Shown: one piece after another, positions 1-5,681 of the stretch | Layout of the letters: each line of letters starts with the position of its first letter | How positions within the stretch are numbered: position 1 is the first letter of the stretch | From: Candidatus Accumulibacter iunctus | Lineage (GTDB): Bacteria; Pseudomonadota; Gammaproteobacteria; Burkholderiales; Rhodocyclaceae | Reading direction: 5' to 3' | Length of the DNA: 7,330 nt | Assembly: GCA_002345025.1 (NCBI GenBank) | Contig: DDUX01000032.1 | Coordinates: 1 to 7,330 of the forward strand | Notes under the pieces: model-generated | The model's input: only the letters and a program-made list of their open reading frames with translations | Told to the model about the DNA's origin: nothing | Databases searched by the model: none | Made by a program: the position numbers and the translations under genes

Positions 1-80
1 TGCCGTTGTGTCCCCGCCCCAAGATCCCCGCCATACATGCCGTAAAGCAGCGATGCCAAGACACCTATGATGACGAAGTC
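1..80. other. Contig-end segment of uncertain origin
   Basis: This segment lies beyond the adapter artefact, so its linkage to the rest of the window is doubtful. The minus strand is open throughout and would read as a hydrophobic peptide (...DFVIIGVLASLLYGMYGGDLGA...), which could be a piece of a membrane protein. Eighty bases are too few to name it. It looks less GC-rich than the neighbouring DNA, which fits a chimeric join, but that is a weak argument at this length. Confidence 0.4.
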
Positions 81-150
81 TTTTTTTTTTTTTAATGATC
101 CGGCGACCACCGAGACCTACCCTTTTCCCCTACACGACGCTCTCCGGGGT
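81..150 (-). other. Illumina P5/TruSeq adapter read-through with poly-A tail (assembly artefact)
   Basis: A run of 13 T (81-93) is followed by a near copy of the Illumina P5/TruSeq universal adapter. Exact blocks are AATGAT (94-99), CGGCGACCACCGAGA (101-115), CTAC (117-120) and CCCTACACGACGCTCT (128-143), with scattered substitutions and one missing base near 144. Read on the minus strand, the order is genomic insert, reverse-complement adapter, then poly-A. That is the usual pattern when a read runs off a short insert, and the mismatches fit low-quality read ends. This is library DNA, not biology. The genomic boundary lies at about 146-152. Confidence 0.93.
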
Positions 151-265
151 CGCCGTTCAGGGGCGGCGGCCCGCCCGGGCCGGGGGCCGGCCGCGGCACC
201 AGCCACAGCGGCAACGCCGTCAGGAGCAGCACGGCGGCGATGAGCAACCAGTTTGTGCGCTTCAT
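92..265 (-). CDS. cbiN: CbiN, cobalt transport protein, 5' part only (chimeric with adapter)
   Basis: CbiN is the small membrane subunit that works with CbiM in the CbiMNQO energy-coupling-factor type cobalt importer. The start MKRTNWLLIAAVLLLTALPL gives one hydrophobic transmembrane segment (about residues 6-23), as expected for the CbiN N-terminus. The start codon overlaps the cbiM stop (ATGA at 265-262), which fits translational coupling and supports the identification. Only about the first 38 codons (265 to about 150) are genomic. The rest of the 57-residue frame (about 39-57) is translated adapter. The usual second half of CbiN (family about 90-105 residues, second membrane segment) is missing because the contig breaks here. 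The Pro/Gly-rich residues 24-36 may also contain read errors, since they sit next to the adapter. Whether the gene is intact in the organism cannot be told. Confidence 0.8.
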   Translation of the reverse strand: MKRTNWLLIAAVLLLTALPLWLVPRPAPGPGGPPPLNGDPGERRVGEKGRSRWSPDH

Positions 266-939
266 GCCCGCACCTCGCGACCGGCAAACAGCGGCATGCC
301 TTTCAGCTCGTCGCGGTTGAAGCGCAGCAGGGCGTTGACCACCAGCACGCTCAGCAGGCCCTCGCTGATCGCCAGCGGAATCTGGGTGATGGCGAAGATG
401 CCGGCAAACTTGGCGGCCGAGGCAGCAAAGCCGCCAACCGGATCGGGAAAGGCCCACGCGAGCTGCAGCGAGGTCGTCACGTAGCTGGCGAGGTCGGCGC
501 AGAAGGTGGCGGCGAAGACGCAGACGGCGAGCGGCAGTTGCAGCAGGCGACCGGCGCGGAACAGCCCGGCAGCGACGAAGGAACCGACGATGGCCATCGA
601 GAACAGGTTGGCGCCGAGCGTCGTCAAGCCTCCATGGGCCAGCAGCAGCGCCTGGAAGAGCAGGACGACGAGGCCGACCGGCACCATCGCCGTCGGCCCG
701 AAGAGCAGCGCGCCGAGGCCGACGCCGGTCGGGTGCGAGCAGCTACCGGTCACCGAGGGCAGCTTGAGTGCCGAGAGGACGAAGGAAAAGGCGGCAGCGA
801 CGCCGAGCAGCATCCGCTGCTCCGGTCGCTCGTGCAGTCGCCGGCGCAGCGACCGCACGCCGATGACGACGAACGGCGCCGACGCCAGGGTCCAGCCGAG
901 GGCGTGTTCGACCGGCAGGAAGCCTTCCATGATGTGCAT
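262..939 (-). CDS. cbiM: CbiM, substrate-capture subunit of ECF-type cobalt importer
   Basis: This 225-residue integral inner-membrane protein is the metal-binding component of the CbiMNQO cobalt importer, which supplies Co2+ for B12 synthesis. The N-terminus is the family's MHIMEGFLP. In the CbiM/NikM family the N-terminal amine and His2 help bind the metal, together with a His in the SCSHPTG loop (here His69). Other conserved blocks are GVGLGALLFGP (residues 72-82) and LAHGGLTTLGAN (100-111). Several hydrophobic segments alternate with short loops, and the length is normal. The start was chosen at 939 because family homology begins there and an AAGGGGG ribosome binding site (953-947 on the minus strand) lies just upstream; the frame is open 34 codons further but without homology. 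The gene sits about 120 nt downstream of a cobalamin riboswitch and overlaps cbiN by ATGA. A nickel relative (NikM/CbiM-like) is the only real alternative, and the riboswitch favours cobalt. Confidence 0.95.
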   Translation of the reverse strand: MHIMEGFLPVEHALGWTLASAPFVVIGVRSLRRRLHERPEQRMLLGVAAAFSFVLSALKLPSVTGSCSHPTGVGLGALLFGPTAMVPVGLVVLLFQALLLAHGGLTTLGANLFSMAIVGSFVAAGLFRAGRLLQLPLAVCVFAATFCADLASYVTTSLQLAWAFPDPVGGFAASAAKFAGIFAITQIPLAISEGLLSVLVVNALLRFNRDELKGMPLFAGREVRA

Positions 940-943
940 CGCG

Positions 944-995
944 TTCCCCCTTTCGAAGGCTGAAGACCCGTCAGCCGAAAACCCCGAAGGAGGAA
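944..995 (-). promoter_or_regulatory. Possible RBS-sequestering stem of the riboswitch expression platform
   Basis: In the cbiM leader RNA the segment UUCCUCC (complement of 995-989) can pair with GGGGGAA (complement of 950-944), giving seven pairs including one G-U. The second segment is the cbiM Shine-Dalgarno. I see no stem followed by a U-run in the leader, so control of translation initiation fits better than termination. This is an eye-folded inference; other pairings are possible in such GC-rich RNA. Confidence 0.35.
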
Positions 996-1060
996 GGTGG
1001 CCTGGATGCGCAGGGGGCGACCAGAGACGCCTTCCCGTCACCCCGGGGAATCGTGCAATC

Positions 1061-1258
1061 CGGTTTCGGGCCGGTCTTCTGGCTTGCCTTCGACCTTCCC
1101 CGCGCCTTCCCGTGCCTGGGCACAGTGGCGAATTGCGGAGTCGTCAGGCTTACAGCAGCGGGGGCTGCGCCGGAATCGATGACCGTCACCATGGACGGCC
1201 AACTTCACCGGCTTCCCGTTTCACCCGCCCCGTGGCTACGGAGCAAGGCACCCGAAAC
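1061..1258 (-). promoter_or_regulatory. Cobalamin (AdoCbl) riboswitch controlling cbiMN
   Basis: Read on the minus strand this leader shows the hallmarks of the B12 riboswitch in the right order. The 5' strand of P1 is GTTTCGGG (1258-1251). The conserved GAAACGGGAAGCCGGTGAA block follows at about 1221-1203, then a GCTGCTGTAA segment. The B12 box GCCACTG lies at 1129-1123 and a GAAGACCGGCCCGAAAC end at about 1079-1063. The two P1 strands (1251-1258 and 1063-1070) are perfectly complementary over 8 bp. Its total size of about 200 nt is usual. High adenosylcobalamin is expected to shut off cobalt import by CbiMN. The aptamer begins only a few bases after the predicted transcription start. Confidence 0.96.
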
Positions 1259-1265
1259 AGGCTTG

Positions 1266-1271
1266 ATTATA
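1266..1271 (-). promoter_or_regulatory. -10 box of the cbiMN promoter
   Basis: A perfect TATAAT is read on the minus strand (1271 to 1266). No good -35 box is seen at 16-18 bp (the region is CGCCCC-like) and there is no extended TGn element. Transcription would begin around 1258-1260, exactly at the 5' edge of the riboswitch P1 helix. That agreement is the main support. Confidence 0.6.
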
Positions 1272-1338
1272 CGCCCAAGGCACTGCGCGGGGCGGGATTC
1301 GGACGACTTTTCAGGGGCTTCCGGGGCCACGTTCGACA

Positions 1339-1368
1339 TTGACGCTGCTTGATGACGGCTCCTATACT
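1339..1368 (+). promoter_or_regulatory. Sigma70-like promoter of the MNT-HEPN module
   Basis: TTGACG (1339-1344) and TATACT (1363-1368), each matching the consensus at five of six positions, are separated by 18 bp. Transcription would start near 1375, leaving an 80-nt leader before the nucleotidyltransferase gene. A short palindrome, GGAC-TTCTT-GTCC (1384-1396), lies just after the predicted start and could be an operator or a small hairpin; that part is weak. Confidence 0.6.
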
Positions 1369-1453
1369 CTCGTCGCTGCAGTTGGACTTCTTGTCCTCAA
1401 AAGTGAAATGAACCGGACACCGGACCGCCGCACTTGATGGAGAGAGTAGCGCC

Positions 1454-1783
1454 ATGATCGACATGCGAAACATCCTGGCGGCTGCCCAGAGATTGGCCGC
1501 TGCTGCCAGTTCGCCAAGTCGGGTCATCCTGTTCGGCTCCCATGCGCGTGGTACTGCGACCGAAGATTCCGACCTTGACCTGATGGTCATCGAGAAGGAA
1601 CTGCCGGACAAGGCGGCTGAATACCTGCGCCTGCGCGGCGCGCTTGGTCGAGTCGCGCCCGGCGTTGGAGTTGATCTGTTGATCTACCCCTTGGCCGAAT
1701 TCGAGCGACGCAGCCAGGTTCCGGGAACAGTCCTCTATGAGGCGCGCGTCGAAGGCAAGGTGCTGCATGACGCCCTTCATTGA
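1454..1783 (+). CDS. MNT-family minimal nucleotidyltransferase, antitoxin of a HEPN/MNT module
   Basis: The 109-residue protein has the minimal nucleotidyltransferase signature: GSHARG (residues 28-33) followed by SDLDL (39-43), with a third acidic residue in the strand VGVDLLIY (Asp74). Asp40, Asp42 and Asp74 are the expected metal-binding triad, so it appears catalytically intact. Proteins of this family (NTP_transf_2-like) act as cytoplasmic antitoxins for HEPN RNases; characterised members neutralise the toxin by transferring AMP to it. The start at 1454 has a purine-rich GGAGAGAG site about 8 nt upstream. A second ATG three codons later is possible. The downstream HEPN gene starts inside its 3' end (17-bp overlap), the classic pairing. 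Function in this organism is inferred from family and neighbour. Confidence 0.88.
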   Translation: MIDMRNILAAAQRLAAAASSPSRVILFGSHARGTATEDSDLDLMVIEKELPDKAAEYLRLRGALGRVAPGVGVDLLIYPLAEFERRSQVPGTVLYEARVEGKVLHDALH

Positions 1784-2155
1784 AGAAGCGCAGCGCCTGC
1801 TAAGTCTGGCTCGGGGCGATTACGAAGCGTTCACCGTTCTTCGCACCCACCCCAGCATGCCGCTTGCCCCTACCTGCTTCCATCGCAGCAATGCGTGGAG
1901 AAAGCCCTGAAAGCGGTACTGACCGCCCGCCAGGTCTTCTTTCGCAGGGTTCACGACTTGGAAGAAATCGCCAACCTGCTGACAGAAGCTCATATCACGC
2001 CGCCTTTCCTGGCGGAACAATACGGCCTGCTCAACCCCTTCGCGGTGGAGATCCGTTATGACGATCGGGTCGTTCCGCTGATCACTCTGGAAGAGACCGA
2101 CCACATGGCGACACGAACGCTGCGCTGGGCCGAGGAACTGGTTTCACGGGCCTGA
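1767..2155 (+). pseudogene. HEPN-domain protein, toxin partner of MNT; single-base frameshift
   Basis: The first part reads MTPFIEEAQRLLSLARGDYE... from the ATG at 1767 and stops at a TGA near 1910. The rest continues in the next frame as QQCVEKALKAVLTARQ... to 2155. Restoring one missing G between 1883 and 1884 turns TTC CAT CGC AGC into TTC CAT GCG CAG, giving the HEPN-typical FHAQQCVEKALKAVL and a 129-residue protein of normal size. HEPN proteins are all-helical, often RNases; in MNT pairs they are the toxin. The segment AVEIRYDDR (about residues 93-101) matches the usual RY-containing helix region of this family. The gene overlaps the MNT gene by 17 bp. Given adapter contamination and two further indels in this contig, a sequencing error is at least as likely as true inactivation. 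As written, no full HEPN protein is made. Confidence 0.82.
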
Positions 2156-2200
2156 AGCAGCGGTTCGCTGCACTTTGACCCGGGAACGTTGCCACTAACA

Positions 2201-2346
2201 GATGTGTTGCAGCAGAACGCCGGCACTGCGAACGAGTTCGAGCGCGACCCGATCTGGCCGATGCTCATGAACCGCTGGCTTTTGGCCTAGCACACCTCGC
2301 TGGGGGCGGACAACGGCATCGGCGTGGCGCTGGCCGCCCTGATCAT
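2201..2346 (+). pseudogene. pepD: Decayed fragment of pepD (aminoacyl-histidine dipeptidase)
   Basis: One frame reads DVLQQNAGTANEFERDPIW..., then an in-frame TAG (2288-2290), then HTSLGADNGIGVALAAL. From family knowledge this aligns with the PepD N-terminal half, where VLQ-H-DMV is followed by DF-DPI-P, -W--A and then TLGADNGIGMA. The metal-binding His/Asp segment after VLQ appears deleted or altered, the stop interrupts the frame, and nothing PepD-like continues past about 2346. Only about 48 codons of a roughly 480-residue enzyme remain, so this is a remnant and not a gene. It marks an old deletion or insertion junction between the HEPN gene and cobB. Confidence 0.7.
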
Positions 2347-2357
2347 ACGTCGACAGC

Positions 2358-2374
2358 GCCGCCTGCGAGGCGGC
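2358..2374. terminator. Hairpin between convergent genes, possible weak terminator
   Basis: A perfect 6-bp GC stem, GCCGCC-TGCGA-GGCGGC, lies just past the end of cobB (minus strand) and after the pepD remnant (plus strand). Neither strand has a following T-run, so it does not fit a standard intrinsic terminator. Position between convergent units is the only functional hint. Confidence 0.3.
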
Positions 2375-2382
2375 TGCGGCGA

Positions 2383-3672
2383 TCAGGCGGCGGCGCCGGC
2401 GAACAGGCGGGCGACCGCCGGCGGATTGCCGGGGAAGTAGAAATGGACGTAGGAGGCGGTGATCGAACCCTGCCGATAGATCGCCTCGCCGTCGCCACCT
2501 GCCGGACGTCGCGCGCGACAAAGCGGTGCTAGTGGGGTGTCGCTTTTCGAATAATGGAAGGTGTGGCCACTCAGCGTGCCCTCGGGCAGTTCCGCGACCT
2601 GCATCCCGAGCGCCGCCAGGCGTCGCTGCATCACCGCCCGCCCGGGTAGCAGGCCGGCCAGCGGGTGCCGCTCGCCCTCCCGGTCGACCACCTCGTCGAA
2701 CAGGCTCATCATGCCGCCGCACTCGGCGAGCAGGGGCCTGCCGGCGGCGACGTGACCGGCGAGCGATCGCCAGAGGTCACCCCGAGCTGCCAGCGTCGCC
2801 GCATGCAGTTCGGGGTAGCCGCCAGGCAGCCAGATCGCATCGCAGACGGGCAGCGCGTCGCCGGCGAGCGGCGAGAAGAAGCGGATCTCGGCCCCCAGTT
2901 CGCGCAGCGTGTCGACGTTGGCCGGGTAGATGAAGCCGTAGGCGGCGTCGCGCGCGATCGCCACGCGGCGGCCGGCAAGCAGGGCAGGGACGGGGGCTGC
3001 CGCGCGGGCGGCGAAGTGCACCGGCGGCGGCAGGCCGACGCTCGCCGAGGCCGCCAGAGCGTCGGCGAGACGGTCGAGGCGGCCCGCCAGGTCGGCGATC
3101 TCGGCCGCCTGCAACAGTCCGAGATGGCGCTCCGGCAGGCTGGCGTCGCTGCGCGGCACGGCGCCGAACCAACCCATTCCCGCTGGCAGGCTGTCGCGCA
3201 GCAACTCGGTGTGGCGGCTGCTGCCGCTGCGGTTTGCCAGTACGCCGGCAAAGGGCAGCCCGGGGCGGTAGGTCGCCAGTCCGTGCGCGACGGCGCCGAA
3301 GGTCTGCGCCATCGCCCGCGCGTCGATCAGCGCCAGCACCGGAATGCCGAACAGGCAGGCGATGTCGGCCGCCGACGGCTCGCCGTCGAAGAGCCCCATG
3401 ACGCCTTCGATCAGGATCAGGTCCGAATCGGCAGCGGCGCGCGCCAGGCGGATGCGTGCGTCGTCCTCGCCGCACATGCCGAGGTCGAGGTTGTAGCACG
3501 CGCGTCCGCTGGCGACGGCGTGGATCTGCGGGTCGAGGAAGTCAGGGCCGCACTTGAAGACGGTGACGCGCCGTCCCTGGCGGGCGTGCAGGCGGGCGAG
3601 GGCCGCCGTCACGGTCGTCTTGCCCTGGCCGGAAGCGGCGGCGGCAATCAGCATCGTCGGGCAGTTCGGCAT
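2383..3672 (-). CDS. cobB: Cobyrinate a,c-diamide synthase (CobB/CbiA)
   Basis: The enzyme amidates the a and c side chains of cobyrinate (CbiA) or hydrogenobyrinate (CobB) in cobalamin synthesis, using ATP and glutamine, in the cytosol. The 429 residues show both domains. The N-terminal synthetase part has the P-loop ASGQGKTT (13-20), KCGPDFLDP (40-48) and EGVMGLFDG (89-97). The C-terminal class I glutamine amidotransferase part has WLPGGYPEL (281-289), the nucleophile in LLAECGG (Cys318), SGHTFHYS (368-375) and the catalytic His in SYVHFYFP (His410). It looks complete and intact. The start at 3672 is the first possible one, since a TGA lies four codons upstream in frame. Its own binding site is poor (GAGG about 10 nt away), and a six-codon ORF ends 2 nt before it. 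The name cbiA fits equally well: the neighbouring cobalt importer does not settle early versus late cobalt insertion. Confidence 0.95.
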   Translation of the reverse strand: MPNCPTMLIAAAASGQGKTTVTAALARLHARQGRRVTVFKCGPDFLDPQIHAVASGRACYNLDLGMCGEDDARIRLARAAADSDLILIEGVMGLFDGEPSAADIACLFGIPVLALIDARAMAQTFGAVAHGLATYRPGLPFAGVLANRSGSSRHTELLRDSLPAGMGWFGAVPRSDASLPERHLGLLQAAEIADLAGRLDRLADALAASASVGLPPPVHFAARAAAPVPALLAGRRVAIARDAAYGFIYPANVDTLRELGAEIRFFSPLAGDALPVCDAIWLPGGYPELHAATLAARGDLWRSLAGHVAAGRPLLAECGGMMSLFDEVVDREGERHPLAGLLPGRAVMQRRLAALGMQVAELPEGTLSGHTFHYSKSDTPLAPLCRARRPAGGDGEAIYRQGSITASYVHFYFPGNPPAVARLFAGAAA

Positions 3673-3674
3673 GG

Positions 3675-3695
3675 CTACAGCGCCTCATCGGGCAT
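3675..3695 (-). CDS. Six-codon leader ORF upstream of cobB
   Basis: The frame encodes MPDEAL and stops 2 nt before the cobB start. It has a better Shine-Dalgarno (AAGGAAG, 3707-3701, 5 nt before its ATG) than cobB. It may load ribosomes for coupled translation of cobB, or be the leftover start of a former upstream gene. No homology can be claimed for six residues. Confidence 0.3.
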   Translation of the reverse strand: MPDEAL

Positions 3696-3931
3696 GGTTG
3701 CTTCCTTTTCGCGGCGAGCGCGAGCGCAGGCGGGCGGCGTGGTTTCCCCCGGAGATGCGGGGCGGGCCGACCGATGAAAGGCGATGAGGATAGCATGCGT
3801 CCGTGCGGATCGCCGCCGTCGACCGCGCGACGCTGCAGCGCCGCGTTGCTGGAATGTCCAAGTGGTCAATGCTTGCGGAAGCGGTGCCCGTTCCTCTATC
3901 CTGAGTCTTTTGCCGGCTGGGAACGTCTGTC
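3696..3931. other. Divergent intergenic region between cobB and the DUF4157-type gene
   Basis: About 240 bases hold no convincing gene. I looked for a B12 box (GCCACTG or its complement) and saw none, so cobB does not appear to have its own cobalamin riboswitch here. A weak plus-strand promoter candidate is TTGCGG (3873-3878), 18 bp, TATCCT (3897-3902). A minus-strand TATCCT (3792-3787) could be a -10 for cobB but lacks a recognisable -35. Confidence 0.4.
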
Positions 3932-3933
3932 TT

Positions 3934-3971
3934 GACGCTTCCCGAAAACCCGGCGTCTGGGGAGAAGCGTC
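3934..3971 (+). promoter_or_regulatory. Inverted repeat abutting the start codon of the DUF4157-type gene
   Basis: GACGCTTC (3934-3941) and GAAGCGTC (3964-3971) are perfect reverse complements of 8 bp around a 22-nt loop. The right arm ends one base before the ATG at 3972 and overlaps the GGGGAGAAG ribosome binding site. It could fold as an mRNA hairpin hiding that site, or serve as an operator. TTGACG (3932-3937) overlaps the left arm but has no good -10 partner. Confidence 0.45.
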
Positions 3972-5681
3972 ATGGTCCATACGACGACGGCGTTGCAGCG
4001 GCGCCAGGAGGAATCCCGCACGACCCCGAAGATCTCCGAGCGGGGGGCTGTGCCTTCAGTGCAGGGAGTGCCGAGGTTTCTCGGGGTCGGCTCGGCCCGG
4101 CAATCGGCGAACGATGTCGCGCGCGACGGCAAACAAGGCCCCGGCCGGGCGCTGGCGCACGGCGAGCGCATCCAGAATTCGTTCGGATCGCGGCACGATC
4201 TGTCCTCGGTGCGGATGCACGTCGGCCGAAGTTCGGGCGAAGCCTGCGACCGGCTCGGTGCTGCCGCGTTTGCGACCGGCTCGTCGATCGCGTTTCGTGC
4301 CGACCCCGACCTGTGGCTGGCCGCACACGAGGCGGCGCATGTGATCCAGCAGCGCCATGGCGAGGGGCCGCCCGCCGGGCTCGACTCGCCAGGTGACCGC
4401 CACGAGCGCGCGGCGAGCGCAGTGGCCGATCGGGTGGTGGCGGGGAAGTCCGCCAGGGATCTGCTGCCGCGCGGTGAGCGCCGGGCCGCCGGCGGTGCAG
4501 GCGCGGTCCAGCGCTACACGATTGAAACGCTTGCAGGAGGACGTGCGCAGGTTGGCGAGAGCAAGCAGACGGCGCTGTTCGGGTCGCAGACGCTTTATGC
4601 GACATCGGGACTCATCAGCGGAGCGAATTCCAAGCTTCAGGCAGCGGGAAAACAGGGCTCGTCCATCGAGCTGAAAGCGGTCGGCGGCTCGGTCAGCGTC
4701 GATGGCAACTCGCTGACCGGCGTCCAACCGGAATTCCTCGCCAAGCCGGGGAGCCCACACTCGGGCGTGGAAAAGGCCAATGCGCCGGGCGGCATGGACA
4801 CCGAAGGAACAGCCAATGGTCCCATGGCCCTGTGGACCGATTGCGGCCGTTCGTCGGCGGCGGTGACCGGTTCTTCCGGCGGGGGCGACCGCAGTGTCGT
4901 CTATCTCGACAACGGCGTCGCCAAGCTCGGCAAGGGCGTCGATGACTCGACGGTTTCGGACTGGCTCAAGGGAGAGCCGAACCAGATGGCGAACCAGGTT
5001 TACATGGATCTGATGCCACGCTTCATCGAGCGCTCGGACAACGCGGCATTCGTCGTCGAGGGTGTGCACTACGCTTGGCAAAGCAACACGGCATCGGGCG
5101 CCCTGGCGGGTGCGGCCGTCGGCGCCGGGCTCGGTGCCCTGATTGGCAGCTTCGTTGGCGGCCTGGGCGCGGCTCCCGGGGCAGTCATCGGCGGCGTGGC
5201 AGGCGCAATCGGCGGCGCGATCGTCGGTTCGCGGGCCCGCAGCAAGGTCTTTCGCAAGCCCGCCAGCATTGCCGAAGCCAAGGCGATGTACCTGGCGCTG
5301 GGCAACGCCGGCATGGACAAGTTTGACAAGGAGGCGGGGATCAACTTTTATGCCAATCCGGAGATCGGCGAGTCGTACTCGATGGCGACCGAGGGCGACA
5401 TGCCGGGTTTCAAGTCCTATCCGGGCAGGGACACATGGAACTACCACTGGGCCGGCGTCGTGATGAAGGATGGTGCCGACAACATCACGCTCGAAAACTA
5501 CGCCGTCACCGAGAAGTACGCGGCGAGCAAGGGGGTCAGCCAATATGATTTCATCGACCGCCAGTGGAATTTTGCGATGTACGGGACGGTGGACAAGAGC
5601 CAGACGTTCCACCAGGAGCACCTGGCCAGCAAGACGCATGGTTCGCACGCGACGTCCATTGCGGTCAGGACCGACCAATGA
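3972..5681 (+). CDS. DUF4157-like toxin/effector-type protein with glycine zipper and possible Cys-His catalytic C-terminus
   Basis: The 569-residue protein has no signal peptide that I can see. Residues about 55-130 resemble DUF4157: RIQNSFG, LSSVRMHV, AAAFATGSSIAF, then AHEAAHVIQQ with a metalloprotease-type HExxH (His119-Glu120-His123). A basic HERAASAVADRVV segment (144-157) follows, as is usual after this domain. Residues 374-420 are a Gly/Ala-rich hydrophobic stretch with GxxxG spacing, a glycine zipper that could enter or span a membrane. TDCGRSS (Cys291) lies before it. After it come NYHWAGVVMKDGADNITLENY (around His492 and Asp503/Asn504) and a Trp/Phe-rich tail with FHQEH. Cys291, His492 and Asp503/Asn504 are candidate residues of a papain-like or deamidase-type site; this is inference. 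DUF4157 proteins are known to cluster with extracellular contractile injection systems and polymorphic-toxin-like genes, but no such structural genes are in this window. The start has a GGGGAGAAG site, and the stop overlaps the next gene (ATGA). Confidence 0.75.
   Translation: MVHTTTALQRRQEESRTTPKISERGAVPSVQGVPRFLGVGSARQSANDVARDGKQGPGRALAHGERIQNSFGSRHDLSSVRMHVGRSSGEACDRLGAAAFATGSSIAFRADPDLWLAAHEAAHVIQQRHGEGPPAGLDSPGDRHERAASAVADRVVAGKSARDLLPRGERRAAGGAGAVQRYTIETLAGGRAQVGESKQTALFGSQTLYATSGLISGANSKLQAAGKQGSSIELKAVGGSVSVDGNSLTGVQPEFLAKPGSPHSGVEKANAPGGMDTEGTANGPMALWTDCGRSSAAVTGSSGGGDRSVVYLDNGVAKLGKGVDDSTVSDWLKGEPNQMANQVYMDLMPRFIERSDNAAFVVEGVHYAWQSNTASGALAGAAVGAGLGALIGSFVGGLGAAPGAVIGGVAGAIGGAIVGSRARSKVFRKPASIAEAKAMYLALGNAGMDKFDKEAGINFYANPEIGESYSMATEGDMPGFKSYPGRDTWNYHWAGVVMKDGADNITLENYAVTEKYAASKGVSQYDFIDRQWNFAMYGTVDKSQTFHQEHLASKTHGSHATSIAVRTDQ

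Noticed and set aside
253..1342. Plus-strand frames of 236 and 278 codons over cbiM and the riboswitch
   Set aside because: They are antisense to cbiM and its leader, rich in Arg/Gln/Glu, with no recognisable domain.
2665..3777. A 370-codon plus-strand frame opposite cobB
   Set aside because: cobB on the minus strand is complete with all catalytic motifs; the plus frame is a low-complexity Arg/Gln/Ala shadow.
3696..3971. A cobalamin riboswitch upstream of cobB
   Set aside because: No B12 box or matching core block is seen on the minus strand in this interval.
4056..5678. A 540-codon open frame on the minus strand, opposite the DUF4157-like gene
   Set aside because: It mirrors the plus-strand gene in a high-GC region where antisense frames stay open. 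It has Arg/Ala/Gly-rich composition, no family motifs, and the plus strand has clear domain features.
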